From the NCBI GenBank assembly GCA_018806985.1, contig JADANN010000174.1, positions 2,058,001 to 2,122,000 of the forward strand: a DNA stretch of 64,000 nucleotides. Reading direction: 5' to 3'. Position 1 is the stretch's first letter, and every line of letters begins with the position of its first letter. The DNA comes from Angiostrongylus vasorum (taxonomy: Eukaryota; Nematoda; Chromadorea; Rhabditida; Metastrongylidae). Of the stretch, positions 41,938-52,482 are shown one piece after another. The notes beneath the pieces were generated by a model. That model was given only the letters and a program-made list of their open reading frames with translations. It searched no databases and was not told the DNA's origin. A program made the position numbers and the translations under genes.

Positions 41938-44900
41938 TTAGCGACACATTGTAGCGTCAATTTGCTTCACTTGCTGTAAAGCCAGCATGACTTTTCTACG
42001 ATAAGCAGTACGATCACTTTCATATATGGGGTTACGCTCCAAGTATACGGTATCCAACTTGTCCAATCCACTGAGTTTATCGATCTCAGCCCAACTCGAG
42101 ATACGATTATCGTTGGCCTTCAAGAGACATTTCATTAGTGACCAGCCAGTCGAGACAGAACTGATTAAAAACGGATATAAGAACAGAGAAACCAGCGTAC
42201 CCAAAGATCGGTTAGCTCTTTCAGCTCCGAAATCCCATCAAGAGAAGCCACCTCGTTATTTGAAATGTCAATGATTCGCAACTTCTTCTAAAACTGGTCA
42301 GGTTTCGGACATTTGAACGTAGAATACCGTTTTAAGCATTTCAAAGACCTCATTTCATATAAAAAAAATGGAAGGAAGATACAGACCAAAAGAGCAAGAT
42401 GGGAAATGTCTTCGATTCCTTGGTCGCTGAGATAGATCTCTTCCAGATTCGTCAGTGCTTCTAAATTCTCGAGCTTCGTTAATCGATTTGCCTACAACAT
42501 CTCCAATAAACAGCGAATACTAAAATTGAGTAAAACGTCGTAAAAACTTTGAATTGTTTTCAAATATTCATTGGTTTACATACCGGAATGCTTAGAAGTC
42601 TGAGATCCTTCAACGATTCCAGCCCTTCGATTCTGGCGATTTTGTTCTTGCCAATGTACAACTCACGCAGCTTCGTAAGATGAGAAATGTTTTTGATACT
42701 GGTGATCCTGAAAATAACAAAGGACACAGGACTTCACACTACCATAAACTTTATAGGCAATAGAACAACAGTAGTTGAAGTCAAAGAGATAAAGGAAAGG
42801 CACCAAACAGTTTGTGTTGAAAGCATAACAATCTAAATCAGAGATTTGTAAGACCCTGCCCCTCCAAAGGTCAAAGGTCAAACTCGCAGTGGAATACCCA
42901 GCCAACCACTAAATGCTATTTCACCCCAAGCATCACCTAAAACGAATACATACTCAAACAGTCCCTATAGAAAATCGCCCTACATTGGGGATTATTCTAC
43001 TGTTATACAGCTAACGAAGGTCCTGATAAGCTTTAACATTGTGCAGAATGTCGTTCTGTTCATAATCCGAGAGGAAAAAAAAACAGGTTCATGGAGAACA
43101 TCTTTTACAGATGCAACCAAATCGAACTGGATTGTTCCTTGACTGCAGGGACCACATCTTACATGTGTCTCAAAAAAAGTGTTTCATGAATATGGAGCAA
43201 AATGGAGAAATTATGCAGAAGAAAAGCAGCATACGCTGTCTTCGCATTTCTAAAAAATCCAGCGACCAGTAGTCAGACCCAGAACTTTGCGCCCATTTCT
43301 ATAACGGTCGTCCCACCGCTCCGCTATGGAGAGCAGACATGTGTTGACACTCAAAGCATTAATACTCTCGCGACGAGTGCCACCTATACGTCTCATACTG
43401 CTTTTACGGGAATGGCCAGTATGAGACCTATAGGTTTCATTTCCTTCCCCGTAATTTACCTTAACACACAAAACCATTCTTCTACACTGTCTTCTAGAAC
43501 AACTAGTAGCTTCTAGAACATAGATGCTGTGTTAGGCTGGGTTGGGAAAAAGCTCTACTCTGCACTTATAAATATACAAAAGCCGTTTTCTAAACAAGTT
43601 CAACGACCAGGAATTTAGGTGGTAATCGCCTACTACAATTCTAATTGCTAAAGCGAATGAACGAATGAATGAGTCGTTGAAGGCGCCCTGCAATACACAT
43701 GGTATCGATTCCTGCGTCCCTAGCTTACCAAACTTTCCGTCCCTCCGGGGTCGACAAATTGGTACCACAGTTGTCTGGGAGGACAGCAGCATTGGCTCGA
43801 TACATCGGTAGGCCACCTGCGAGTCATTGTAAAGGCCATATATGTATTCAATCACCTCTAATGATGCTACGAATGGAATCGAATGCATAGCGCATCCCTA
43901 AGGGACTGATCAACGCCGAGAGCTGTATCCTTTCTATAGCGAATGATAGTTATCGCATGGATTGTGCAGCATAAAAAAATACTCAAATAGAGACCCAAAA
44001 ATTGCAAAACACTTCCAAATGCTAATAGTAATGTGTTTGCATGACGGACCATAGTTGCATACAGTAAATAGCACCACAAATATCATTCAGTCCCATAGAA
44101 CAATAGGGCAAAGCCTTTTCTACAATCCATTCCAGTTCACAACCCACAAGGTCTTCTAGCTATCGAAAAGCTGCAAATTTCGGAAAAAAAAACCATCAAG
44201 TCCATAAAGGCTGAAGACTAAGCGTGATCCACTCCGTAACAAACCCGAGATTGGGCGCCGTCGTCAGAGTGTTATAGAATTCCGCGGATTACTCACGAAC
44301 CACCTTAACGATGTCATTCTTAAACATAACTTCCGCGGATTACTCACGAACCACTTTAACGATGTCATTTTTTAAACATAACCGGTAGATACAAATCTAC
44401 TCGGATTCTGCAATCCAGACCGTTGAAAGTTATCCCACCATCGAAAAGGTCCGGTTATCCAACGAGAAGATGGATATCCATCAATAGATACACGAAGGGA
44501 ACACTAGAATAGACTCCAAGGAAAACATGCGTCATCAAGAGTGACCAGCCACAAAATGACCGAACGTGTTTATAAACAAAATAAAGGGATGCCAACTTTT
44601 TATTTCCTGCCTACTACAATTTTTCACGGCACGGTATTATGTGTGGAACAACCACAATGACGCTGACATATCAAAATTCCAGACCACAGGTGTCCGCGGT
44701 GGGGACCGAGCACGCTATTACCCTTTTCGCGGGCTAACGCGTTCAACACTACACCATACGGTTCCTCAAGCAATTGTATTCGCAGCTGACAAGGATTAAA
44801 TAGATCATGGCGTTATACTCGAAAATGTTACGCGCAGCGAATAAGCAAAAAGGGAGCTGAAGTAAGACAAAGAAAAGAGTGGAAAATGAACTGCGGCTTG

Positions 44901-45794
44901 TACTACTCGTAATGGATAGCTGTCCAAGTATCGAAGTAGCCATCCACAAAGATCAGAGGTACCAGGTCTAAGGTTTAAGGTGTCTATCATAATTATCAGT
45001 AGGTATTTAAGACTGGGGTACTTTATCGCCACTCTATTTTTATCAAAAATTTAGCATCCAACTTCACATCTGCTTATTGTGGTTTATTACAAGGATAATT
45101 CTATCCTCTATTAGAATGAATGAGGGATAACAGGTTAACATTTCCGAATGAAAGTTTCTGGAAGTAGATATAATCTGGAACTGTAAGGGACTAGATTGCC
45201 AGATAATATGAAATGACTAAAGACGTCAACGAACCTGTTATCTCCTAGTTCAAGAAGTTCCAATTCTAACAAACTGTCAAGTCCTTTGATTTCGGTGATT
45301 TTATTGTGTACAAGATATATACGTGTCAGCTTTGCTAATGTTGAAAGTCCTGATATTTCTCGAATTCTGTTGAAACTAAGGTCAAGTCTTCCAAGGTTGT
45401 CAAGCGTCTCGAGGTTTTCGATAGCTTCAATCTGATTCTCGTAAAGATCCAGTTCAGTAAGGCCGACAAGAGATCGCAGATTTGGACCCATACGTTTAAG
45501 CAAATTCGTGCGCATAGCTAACTCCTTCAAACTGCTAAACCTTGACAAATCCGGGATATGGTCTGCCCGAGTATGGCTTAGATCAATTGACTGAAAAGTT
45601 TAGGTTGTACCAAATAAGGCAAGTTTTTCGGAAATACCTATGGCTGTGGTTCTAAGTAGATGAACCTCCACGTCGTCAGAAAGGTGATCTAAGCTGTACT
45701 CATTCCTCAGCACAGTTTCATACTCGTGAAGGGTTACGTTTGGTGGATCGCCACTTTCTTCCTCGTCATGAGGTTCTACGCTCTTTTCGGACAT
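41938..45794 (-). CDS. sds-22: SDS-22, leucine-rich PP1 regulatory subunit (PPP1R7)
   Basis: SDS22 binds the catalytic subunit of protein phosphatase 1 and controls its maturation and targeting, notably in mitosis. Exons on the minus strand: 45794-45666, 45590-45235, 42707-42584, 42491-42387, 42287-42201 and 42117-41938 (TAA). Phases agree and give 326 residues. After an acidic N-terminus come about ten SDS22-type leucine-rich repeats of about 22 residues, for example LRSLVGLTELDLYENQIEA and LDNLGRLDLSFNRIREI. The LRR cap follows: VYLERNPIYESDRTAYRRKV and QQVKQIDATMCR match the family's YLERNP...YRRKVMLALP-x-x-x-QIDAT ending. The first splice donor (GAG|GTTCAT) was chosen because the more obvious GGTATT site breaks the frame. 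The ATG lies 5 nt after TTCTAG, only 136 nt below the SMIM20-like stop codon, so the pair looks like an operon with SL2-type trans-splicing. The 2.5-kb intron 42708-45234 holds repeats. Confidence 0.93.
43280..43450 (+). pseudogene. Possible LINE C-terminal fragment
   Basis: The plus-strand frame contains VVPPLRYGEQTCVDTQSIN, resembling the L-x-YG-x-ETW...(H)IR segment just after the reverse transcriptase domain of LINE proteins. A frame change later gives RRVPPIRLILLLREWP-like residues, which could match the following basic segment. The copy is short and broken, and the match rests on a few residues. Confidence 0.25.
43670..43942 (+). repeat. SINE-B copy in an sds-22 intron
   Basis: The core, CGATACATCGGTAGGCCACC and the tail are clear; the A-box region is largely lost. 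It is antisense to sds-22. Confidence 0.8.
44279..44384. repeat. 52-nt tandem duplication
   Basis: Two adjacent copies, starting TTCCGCGGATTACTCACGAA at about 44280 and 44332 and ending in TTAAACATAAC, differ at only a few bases (ACCACCTTAACG versus ACCACTTTAACG, and the T-run length). It is a recent local duplication inside the sds-22 intron. Confidence 0.85.
44605..44770 (-). repeat. Partial family-D repeat
   Basis: Begins CTACTACAATTTTTCACGGC and continues through the tRNA-like part (CAACACTACACCATACGG). Confidence 0.7.
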
Positions 45795-45930
45795 TTGTTC
45801 TAGAACATTTATTTTACTTCATTAGATTACAAATTTATACAAGTAAAAAGTAAGACAACATACAACAACCTGATGAATATTCTAACACATCTGAGAACAA
45901 AAAACAACTACTGCATGAAAAGAAGTCGGT
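45795..45930 (-). promoter_or_regulatory. Intercistronic region with SL-type trans-splice site
   Basis: The 136 nt between the SMIM20-like stop and the sds-22 start contain AATAAA about 12 nt before TTCTAG|AACAAATG. This spacing is typical of C. elegans operons, where the upstream mRNA is cleaved and the downstream one receives SL2. The leader cannot be seen in genomic sequence, so the operon is inferred from spacing and signals. Confidence 0.55.
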
Positions 45931-46209
45931 CTACTTTCTTTGGAACGGATCTGACCAAACACGTTGACCATGGGCATGATCCTCCCTGGTGCCTCGCAGT
46001 AGTGCCCGCTCCTCCGCTTGCGCACTCTTGTAGTAGTCGTTTTCTATCATGGGATAAAGAGCCACGGAAAAGATACCAGCGCCTGTCAGGACCACAGTAC
46101 TGACGACTGCGACGGTACCGAGCGATGGCCGAGTGATTTTGATAGATGCTGGTAGTTTGTTTCTGACAGAAAACCAAAAAGGCATTGGAGCCCCTCTGGG
46201 CGCCCGCAT
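45931..46209 (-). CDS. SMIM20/MITRAC7-like mitochondrial inner-membrane protein
   Basis: SMIM20 (MITRAC7) is a small inner-membrane chaperone that stabilises newly made COX1 during cytochrome c oxidase assembly. This uninterrupted frame codes for 92 residues. It has a basic, Arg/Lys-rich start, one membrane segment (about residues 28-50, VAVVSTVVLTGAGIFSVALY), then an EEYYK-like segment (MIENDYYKSAQAEERALL) and the C-terminus QRVWSDPFQRK, which matches the family's VWSDPF-x-RK ending. I start at 46209 because a TTTTCCAG acceptor lies 6 nt upstream; an ATG at 46242 in the same frame is upstream of that acceptor. It is followed after 136 nt by sds-22 on the same strand. The protein is somewhat longer than human SMIM20, mainly at the N-terminus. 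Confidence 0.75.
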   Translation of the reverse strand: MRAPRGAPMPFWFSVRNKLPASIKITRPSLGTVAVVSTVVLTGAGIFSVALYPMIENDYYKSAQAEERALLRGTREDHAHGQRVWSDPFQRK

Positions 46210-47477
46210 TTTTTGCTGGAAAATATTGATGTAAGGGTGCATTTCAATAGATGTACGTCAACGTAAAGACCTTCAGACAAGTCAGAAGAAATAACCAAAC
46301 GCTCTACACATGCGTAACGACATAGGCTAATCTTTTGGAAGTGGGATAAATCTAACCTTATCTCAAAAAGTGAGCACTGGGTGTATTGAAGCAAGAAGTG
46401 TGCACAGAAATCACTCCAGTGGGGAAATATTCTTGGAGAAGTTCAACAAAGTGGCAAATTTCACATCCGTAAATTTTGCTCTCGTCAGTCATGGTGACCT
46501 TATTTCCTTAATAATCATGATAAAACAGGGCCCATTTAACGTAAAATGAAGTTGAAGGGACACCTAAAACTTGTCAATGAAGCTCCAGTCTGTTCCAAAT
46601 CCTTTTCTTGTATCGTTTGTGAATTGATGAGTTCACAACAAGTAGATAGACTTGTTCATTAACAAGAAAATGCGACTGAACACTTTTTGAATGTGTCCAG
46701 AATATGATACAGTCCGTTATACCCCAGTCCATCAGTTATCCGCAGGAATCTCTGCTATCAGGGAAATCGCTAACGACTGAATCGCAGGGTAGCAAACTTT
46801 CTTTCGACGATTCACAGTGACGAAAGAAGACTTCAAATGCTCAACTTGCAGTCGAATCCACTCACGAGCACAGCAACCTCTGTGGATGACAGCCGTAACA
46901 GAACGGAATGGATGGAAGAATGTTGGAGTTTGCAAGTCACGAGGACGAGTCGTCTTAAATGCACACTCACACCACTTGACTTCCGTAGTAAACGTCGTGG
47001 ATCTCAACAGATCAAAGAATGTACTGAACACTGAACTAAAGAAGAGCGTCGGGAAACGAAGGAAATAGCTGAAGCTGCAATGTCTTTCTGTGGACAGCCA
47101 AGAACCGCTCCTGATAAATTAGCATGAAACACAGGAGTTCAATGTCGGCAGGAAAAGGAATTGATAATTCATTCACCCATGAAGTGAACTGACCTGTGTT
47201 CGGAACTATGCTGTCGTTTGATACCCACAGTTCCATTCTAATATGATTTCTGTTCCAAATCGTAATTTCGCCAAACTAAGGAAAGAAGAAGCGGTAGATA
47301 AAATACGGGGAAATGTATCTCAAAAGATGCACGCTTCAAAAATCTTTATCTCATCTAAAACCCATCAGCTTCAAGATCAACAATTAAACTCTTTTTTTAC
47401 TCCTTCACTCCTTTTTATATCGACTAAGTAACGTTGTATAATTCATGGTAAACGATTTGGGCATACAGAAAACAAAA

Positions 47478-47748
47478 AAAGGATAAAGCTCTCGACATTG
47501 ATCAATCCCTGAGGGATGCGCCATGCACTCGACTTCACCAAACATCGTTGGAGGTGACTGAATGCATATCTGGCCTACACAATGACTCGCAGTAACCCAC
47601 CGATGTATCGATCCAGTGCCGCTATCCTCCCAGACAAGTCTGGCACCCATTTGCCGAACCCCGAGGGATGGAGGGCCTGGTGGACCAGGGCGCAGGGAGC
47701 GATCCCATGCGCACCGCAGGGCATCCACGACCACTGCGCGACACGGTA
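47478..47748 (-). repeat. SINE-B copy
   Basis: A reverse full-length copy ending with the tail GGATAAAGCTCTCGAC. Confidence 0.85.
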
Positions 47749-47942
47749 GAGAGGACAAGTACGGCTCCAAATGATACCATTCTCTCATAAATATATTAGA
47801 GAATTTTTAGCTCTACAGCATGATGTTACGGATTGTGAACGAAATCCAGCACACTGCCGGTTCCAAACATCCTTTGGCTTTTCAAACCCACCACCATCTA
47901 ACCTCGGTAGCAAAACAATCAACACGCATCTAAATTGTTGAG

Positions 47943-48000
47943 CTTACACAAGGTTGATAAAGATTTATTCGGCTAAGGTTTCGACGTCTTCGTCTTCATC
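47943..48000. repeat. Short element with the GGCTAAGGTTTCGACG motif
   Basis: TTATTCGGCTAAGGTTTCGACGTCTTCGTCTTCATC resembles, in 20-nt blocks, stretches at 59.28-59.36 kb (inverted: GTCGAAACGTTAGCCGAATAA), 60.98-61.05 kb (CGGCTGACATTTCGGCGCC) and 41.70-41.72 kb (CAGCTGACGTTTCGGGAA). It is probably a remnant of a small palindromic transposon family. Confidence 0.45.
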
Positions 48001-48687
48001 AAAGTCGAATAACCCTAAACCTACAACCTATCTCACTATAAATATAGAAAAAAGTTGATGACGTGTGACAGACACTCGTTAACGTCCTTATTGTTCTGAG
48101 TGTTACACGCCCTTTAGCACTGTCGAGGCAAAGCTGGTTTTTCCACAAAGACATCAACTTCTCCATTAGAAAAATAGTGGAGAAGAGTCCGAACTTCAAG
48201 ACCTTCAGAAAGAGCCCTGCTCTAACTCTCCAACGGCATTTATTATTTATTTAAAACATCCCCTAAATTTCGAACATGTTCAGAATCAAAATTTTCGAAA
48301 AAAAAAGGAAATCTAAACCTTTCAAATTTCCCATAGAAGCACGTAGCGGTGCAATGGCAACACCATCATGCTCTGTTGAACGAAATTCTCCGCTTATGAG
48401 AAAGACACTTTCAGTGGGGTCCAGAAAATCAGAACTCCGTTGTGGTAAAAAAGAATTTCTACTATACAGGCAAAGATCTCTGCATCCTGACGGATTTTAT
48501 TCCAACTAATAAGCTTCAACATATACAGGGATTTGTTGACTTGGAGCGGTCTGAGAGTGGTCAAAATTTTCGCACCATACAAATCCCGATAAAGTCTTGT
48601 CTTCTTTATGTATTAAACCATCAACATTGTACTCATGTTTTATATAGGAAACATTTCAGCTGAAATATTTTATGTTCGGTAGTGGTA

Positions 48688-48972
48688 ATGGGCGCGTGTA
48701 GCGTAGTGGTCGCAGGCGCTCTGCAATACACATGGGATCGATCTCCGCGCCCCAGGCCCACCAAGCCCTCCATCCCTCCGGGATCGGCAAATTGGTACCA
48801 GACTTGTCCGGGAGGACAGTAGCACTAGCTCGATACATCGGCAGGCCACTGCGAGTCATTGTAAAAGCGAGATATGCATTCAGTCACCTCCAAACGATGC
48901 TCAATGAAGTCGAATGCATGGCGCATCCCTCAGGGATATATCAACATCGAGAGCTTTATCTTTTCACCCTTT
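48688..48972 (+). repeat. SINE-B copy
   Basis: One of the best-preserved copies: GTAGCGTAGTGGTCGCAGG, GGGATCGATCTCCGCGCC, an intact core, and the tail AGAGCTTTATCTTTTC. Confidence 0.9.
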
Positions 48973-50054
48973 AACTCGGTCAATATCTCAGTGATTCTAC
49001 AAAAAAGTACACGTTAAAAGTTCAGGGTCGTCAGAAACAAACCGTCAAATTTTGGTATCTGTCTCGAACTGGTGTGTGTTTCCTCACTAGATTGCAAAGA
49101 TAATGAACTAAGTAATGAACTGGAATACAAAGACGAGTAAGAATGCTTGTGAGAAAAACAAAAGCAAAAGCACTGTTCTCTTCCATCGAAATGAAAGTCA
49201 GTTAACGACTACAATGGATGACCACCAGAACCCGCGTCACTTCGAGTCGTCTGCACAACAGTTGTCTCTGGCGAGTCGCAAGCCTTCGTAGTCGCAATGC
49301 ACGGATCTCGAGCACTGGAATACCGCATCGATGGCTCGCTACCTCTGTAATGGACACTCGGATCGAATCCCTATGGTGCTAACGAGGGCGTGGGCCACCA
49401 AATGTAAGCCGGAACAAAAACTGATGGCAACTTTGTGTACGTCCGTTAATAAACGAGGATATCGACAACCCAGAGAATTCTGACATCGTTTTCCGCATAG
49501 GCGAACACGAAACTCTACGCGGAGAAACATAAGTCGTGAAAACAAAAACGACGTACAGCAAAAAGCACTCACAAGAGGAATATCAGATACAGAAACGCGC
49601 TACACCATCACTTCTCCAAGGCAGTGTGATTGTAGCGCCCCCAGGCCAAAAGGAGCAGGGTTTTCGATTTGTCTTCATTTTTTGGGTAAATTTTAGCAAA
49701 ATTTGTACAACATGGTGGGAACCTACGCCAAATAATTATTGTTGCGACAGTGGAAGTGAAAATCGGTTGCTAAGATATTGTTGGGAGAATCATCAAATTG
49801 TAGTTCTACCAACACATTCTTCATTTTCTTCTTAATAAGGCGAATTGAGACTTCCAGTATAAAATTTGTTCTTCAGTAACAATGTTTCAGAAGACTTGGC
49901 ACCTTTGTGGGCCTGGAAAGAGTCAGAGAATGTTTTTCGTAGATTGGTGCATTAGTGATGCGCCGTGCATTCGACTTCACAGAGCATTGCAGAGTTGATA
50001 GAACCCATATTTGGCATGTTGTGATTTTCGGGAGGCGGCAGATGTATCAGAGTG

Positions 50055-50405
50055 TTTCTTATGGCGTCGGCGTATGTCGCGCAATAGTTGAAGCTGCTCT
50101 GCAACACACTTTGGGTTTTTACCCGGTCTTATGGCGTCGGCATATGTGGCGCAATGGTTAAAGCTGCTCTGCAACACACTTGGGTTTTACCCCCGCGCAC
50201 CAGGCTCACCGGTCCTTTCCATCCCTCTGTGGTGGGCAATTTGGTACCAACCTTGCCCCCGGAGGATAGCAGCACTCGATACATCTGTAGGCCAGCGCGA
50301 GGCATTGTAAAGGCCAGATATGTATTCAATCCCTTCGCTTGATGAAGTCGAATGCATGGCGAATCGCTCAGAGTTTGGTGGACGCCGAGAGCTTTTTCCT
50401 CCATC
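50055..50405 (+). repeat. SINE-B copy with duplicated head
   Basis: The head segment from TCTTATGGCGTCGG to GGGTTTTACCC occurs twice in tandem (about 50059-50125 and 50128-50196), followed by one core and tail. Confidence 0.8.
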
Positions 50406-50821
50406 CTTTTAGTTCAGAAAATAAATGTGTTACCACTCTGCCGAATACTCCAGAGGGATGGGAGAATTGTTAAGCCATGGCCCGAAATTGAACCGAATAC
50501 CTACACGCATTGCAGAGTAGTTCTAACCTTTGCTCCACACGTGCCCTCATTGCCTCTGGAACTACGCCAGTTTGTCCGATCAGCAATTTCGTGCCATGAA
50601 GCACATAGCAAGTCATTTAATGATGGCGAGATTTACTGTCGGTTGAAAACACTAGGAAATCATATTTTTTTTCGCTGGCAAAAATTGACGTAGTTGAATC
50701 CGTTTATGATTTGGAATGTCTTGATTTCCATTGCTTGTGAGTACCACATAGGTGGAAGTACTACAATTCGTCGTCACAGCATCAACATTTCTATGCTTGT
50801 AGAATGGGATTTCCATGTTGG

Positions 50822-51080
50822 AGGGGCGCGTGTGCAATACACATGAGATGGATCTCTGCGCCGCTGGCCCACCAAGCCTTCCACCACTCCGGGATTGGCA
50901 AATTGATACCGGACTTCTCTGAGAGGATAACAGCACTGATACGTGACACTAGAAGGCCACCGCGTGAAATTCTATGGGCCAGATATACATTCAGTCATAT
51001 CCATCGATGTTTAATGAAGTCGAATACATGGGGCTTCACTCAGAAATTGATCAACGCCGAGGGCGTTATCCTTTATCCTT
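50822..51080 (+). repeat. SINE-B copy lacking the A box
   Basis: The head is shortened between GGGCGCGTGTG and CAATACACATGAG. The core and tail are present, with a TTATCCTTTATCCTTT ending. Confidence 0.8.
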
Positions 51081-51249
51081 TGAGTATGGCTTCACGTCAC
51101 CTACGAACAGAAACTGCCACAGCTTGTCGGAAAAACTATTGAGAAAATCACGACAAGCATTAAGGGGTCGTTACAATGGATTTCTTTATGAACGCCAATA
51201 TGAGTAGAACTTCCAAGTGACACTGCAATGGCTTACTCTTGACTCGGCA

Positions 51250-51495
51250 TTAATTTTTTTCAGTGAAGCTGGGATATTTGCAAAACTCCGAACCGCAAGT
51301 GTTTGCGGTGGGGAACGAACGCGCTATTGTCCTTTCCGGGGAGTAACGCGTTTACCACCACACCATGTGGATCTTTCGTTTCGCATGTCTCTCAACTAGT
51401 TCTATCGACCTCTGCCATCAGCAATCACCCGTAAGCGGGATTGATCCGGGGAGCCCAAATCGGCATAAAATGAGATCAATTTTTTTGTTTGATTT
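51250..51495 (-). repeat. Family-D repeat
   Basis: Reverse copy: TTTGCAAAACTCCGAACCGC, ACCACCACACCATG, CTAGTTCTATCGACC, then GGGAGCCCAAATCGGC. Confidence 0.8.
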
Positions 51496-52482
51496 CGTTT
51501 CTTGTAGTCGCCATCAACGGACGAGATTGCTACAGTCGTGCACACATTGAATACTCGGCAGACGACCACCTGTACCTCACAATACCTCGCAAACTGCACT
51601 GAACAGTGCTCACACTCACTGAAAACTGCATAAAACTTCGAATTTTACTGGTTTTTGATATGAATTCGTTATCCAGCGGGGCTGCACGGTAAAATGAATT
51701 GTATAAACAAATATCCTCTAGGAGCTGCAACAGTTTTTTTTAACAAAGGCGCAAAGCGGTAATAAACGATCCGTTGCTGTCATGAGTATCATCATGAGAC
51801 TGCCTGTACCCCTGAGCCAATCAAAGTACAGTGGACTTCCATGTTCTTCAGATTCATCGTAGGAATGTCAACACAATATAAGCCTTACCAACGGCTGGAC
51901 ACCACAATCTCTGCTAATTCAACGTAGTTCGTTGAGCATTGGTTTCTTCACAGCGCTGGCAATAGCGTCGACTACAGCTTTCTCAACATCTTTGTCGATT
52001 TTGCATATCAGTCTTTCTCCACAGTACTACTTCGTATTTATCCATTCATCTAACGCGGACATGAGGATCAAATGGTCTTCTTCGTAAAACTTCGTGTGCT
52101 AGGCTGATCCGCTTGCAAGGAGAAAGTACCCCCAATATAGTGAGTCCGTTCCGGCGCAAATGTGTAAACCTGAGAATTTGGTGAATGAAGACTTATTCAT
52201 CTCATAAAAGAGTAAACTTTATTCCACTTTCAAAATTTATGAAAAAATTATAGGACAGCAGAAAACTTCGTGATCGTTGAAAATTTAGTAAAACATTCAG
52301 TCATGGATTATGCGTCGACAAACGTATCAGCCTAATGTTTGCACAATTTTTCGCTAGCTTATACATTTTTTATAAGTACGAAAGTGCTAACAAAGATCTT
52401 TGTTTATTCAATGTAAGGATAATCGGGCTCGTTACCTTCAAAATACATAGCAGCAGGAAAAACGCTTTACTTGGATAGGCGT

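Larger units (their letters stand above)
42708..45234 (-). other. Large second intron of sds-22
   Basis: Contents: a possible LINE fragment at 43.29-43.44 kb (+), a SINE-B copy at 43.67-43.94 kb (+), a 52-nt tandem duplication at 44.28-44.38 kb, and a partial family-D copy at 44.6-44.77 kb (-). No nested gene is recognised. Confidence 0.75.
46210..52482. other. Repeat-rich region between the SMIM20-like gene and the DDAH-like gene
   Basis: The region includes five SINE-B copies (47.48, 48.69, 50.05 and 50.82 kb, with a head duplication at 50.06-50.19 kb) and a family-D copy (51.25-51.49 kb, -). Minus-strand open frames at 46.73-47.03 and 47.04-47.24 kb (ELWVSNDSIVPNTGQFTSW) read fairly well and might be exons of an unknown gene. 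I cannot join or name them. Bases 48.97-49.93 and 51.5-52.48 kb contain no recognised gene. Confidence 0.45.

Noticed and set aside
46732..47236. Two adjacent minus-strand frames as a gene upstream of the SMIM20-like gene
   Set aside because: They are in different frames, I found no convincing splice pair, and no family is recognised; noted only as a possibility in the intergenic entry.
49440..49540. Peptide ENSDIVFRIGEHET resembling the start of a BTB domain
   Set aside because: Only about 25 residues, with a stop on both sides and no continuation of the domain in any frame.
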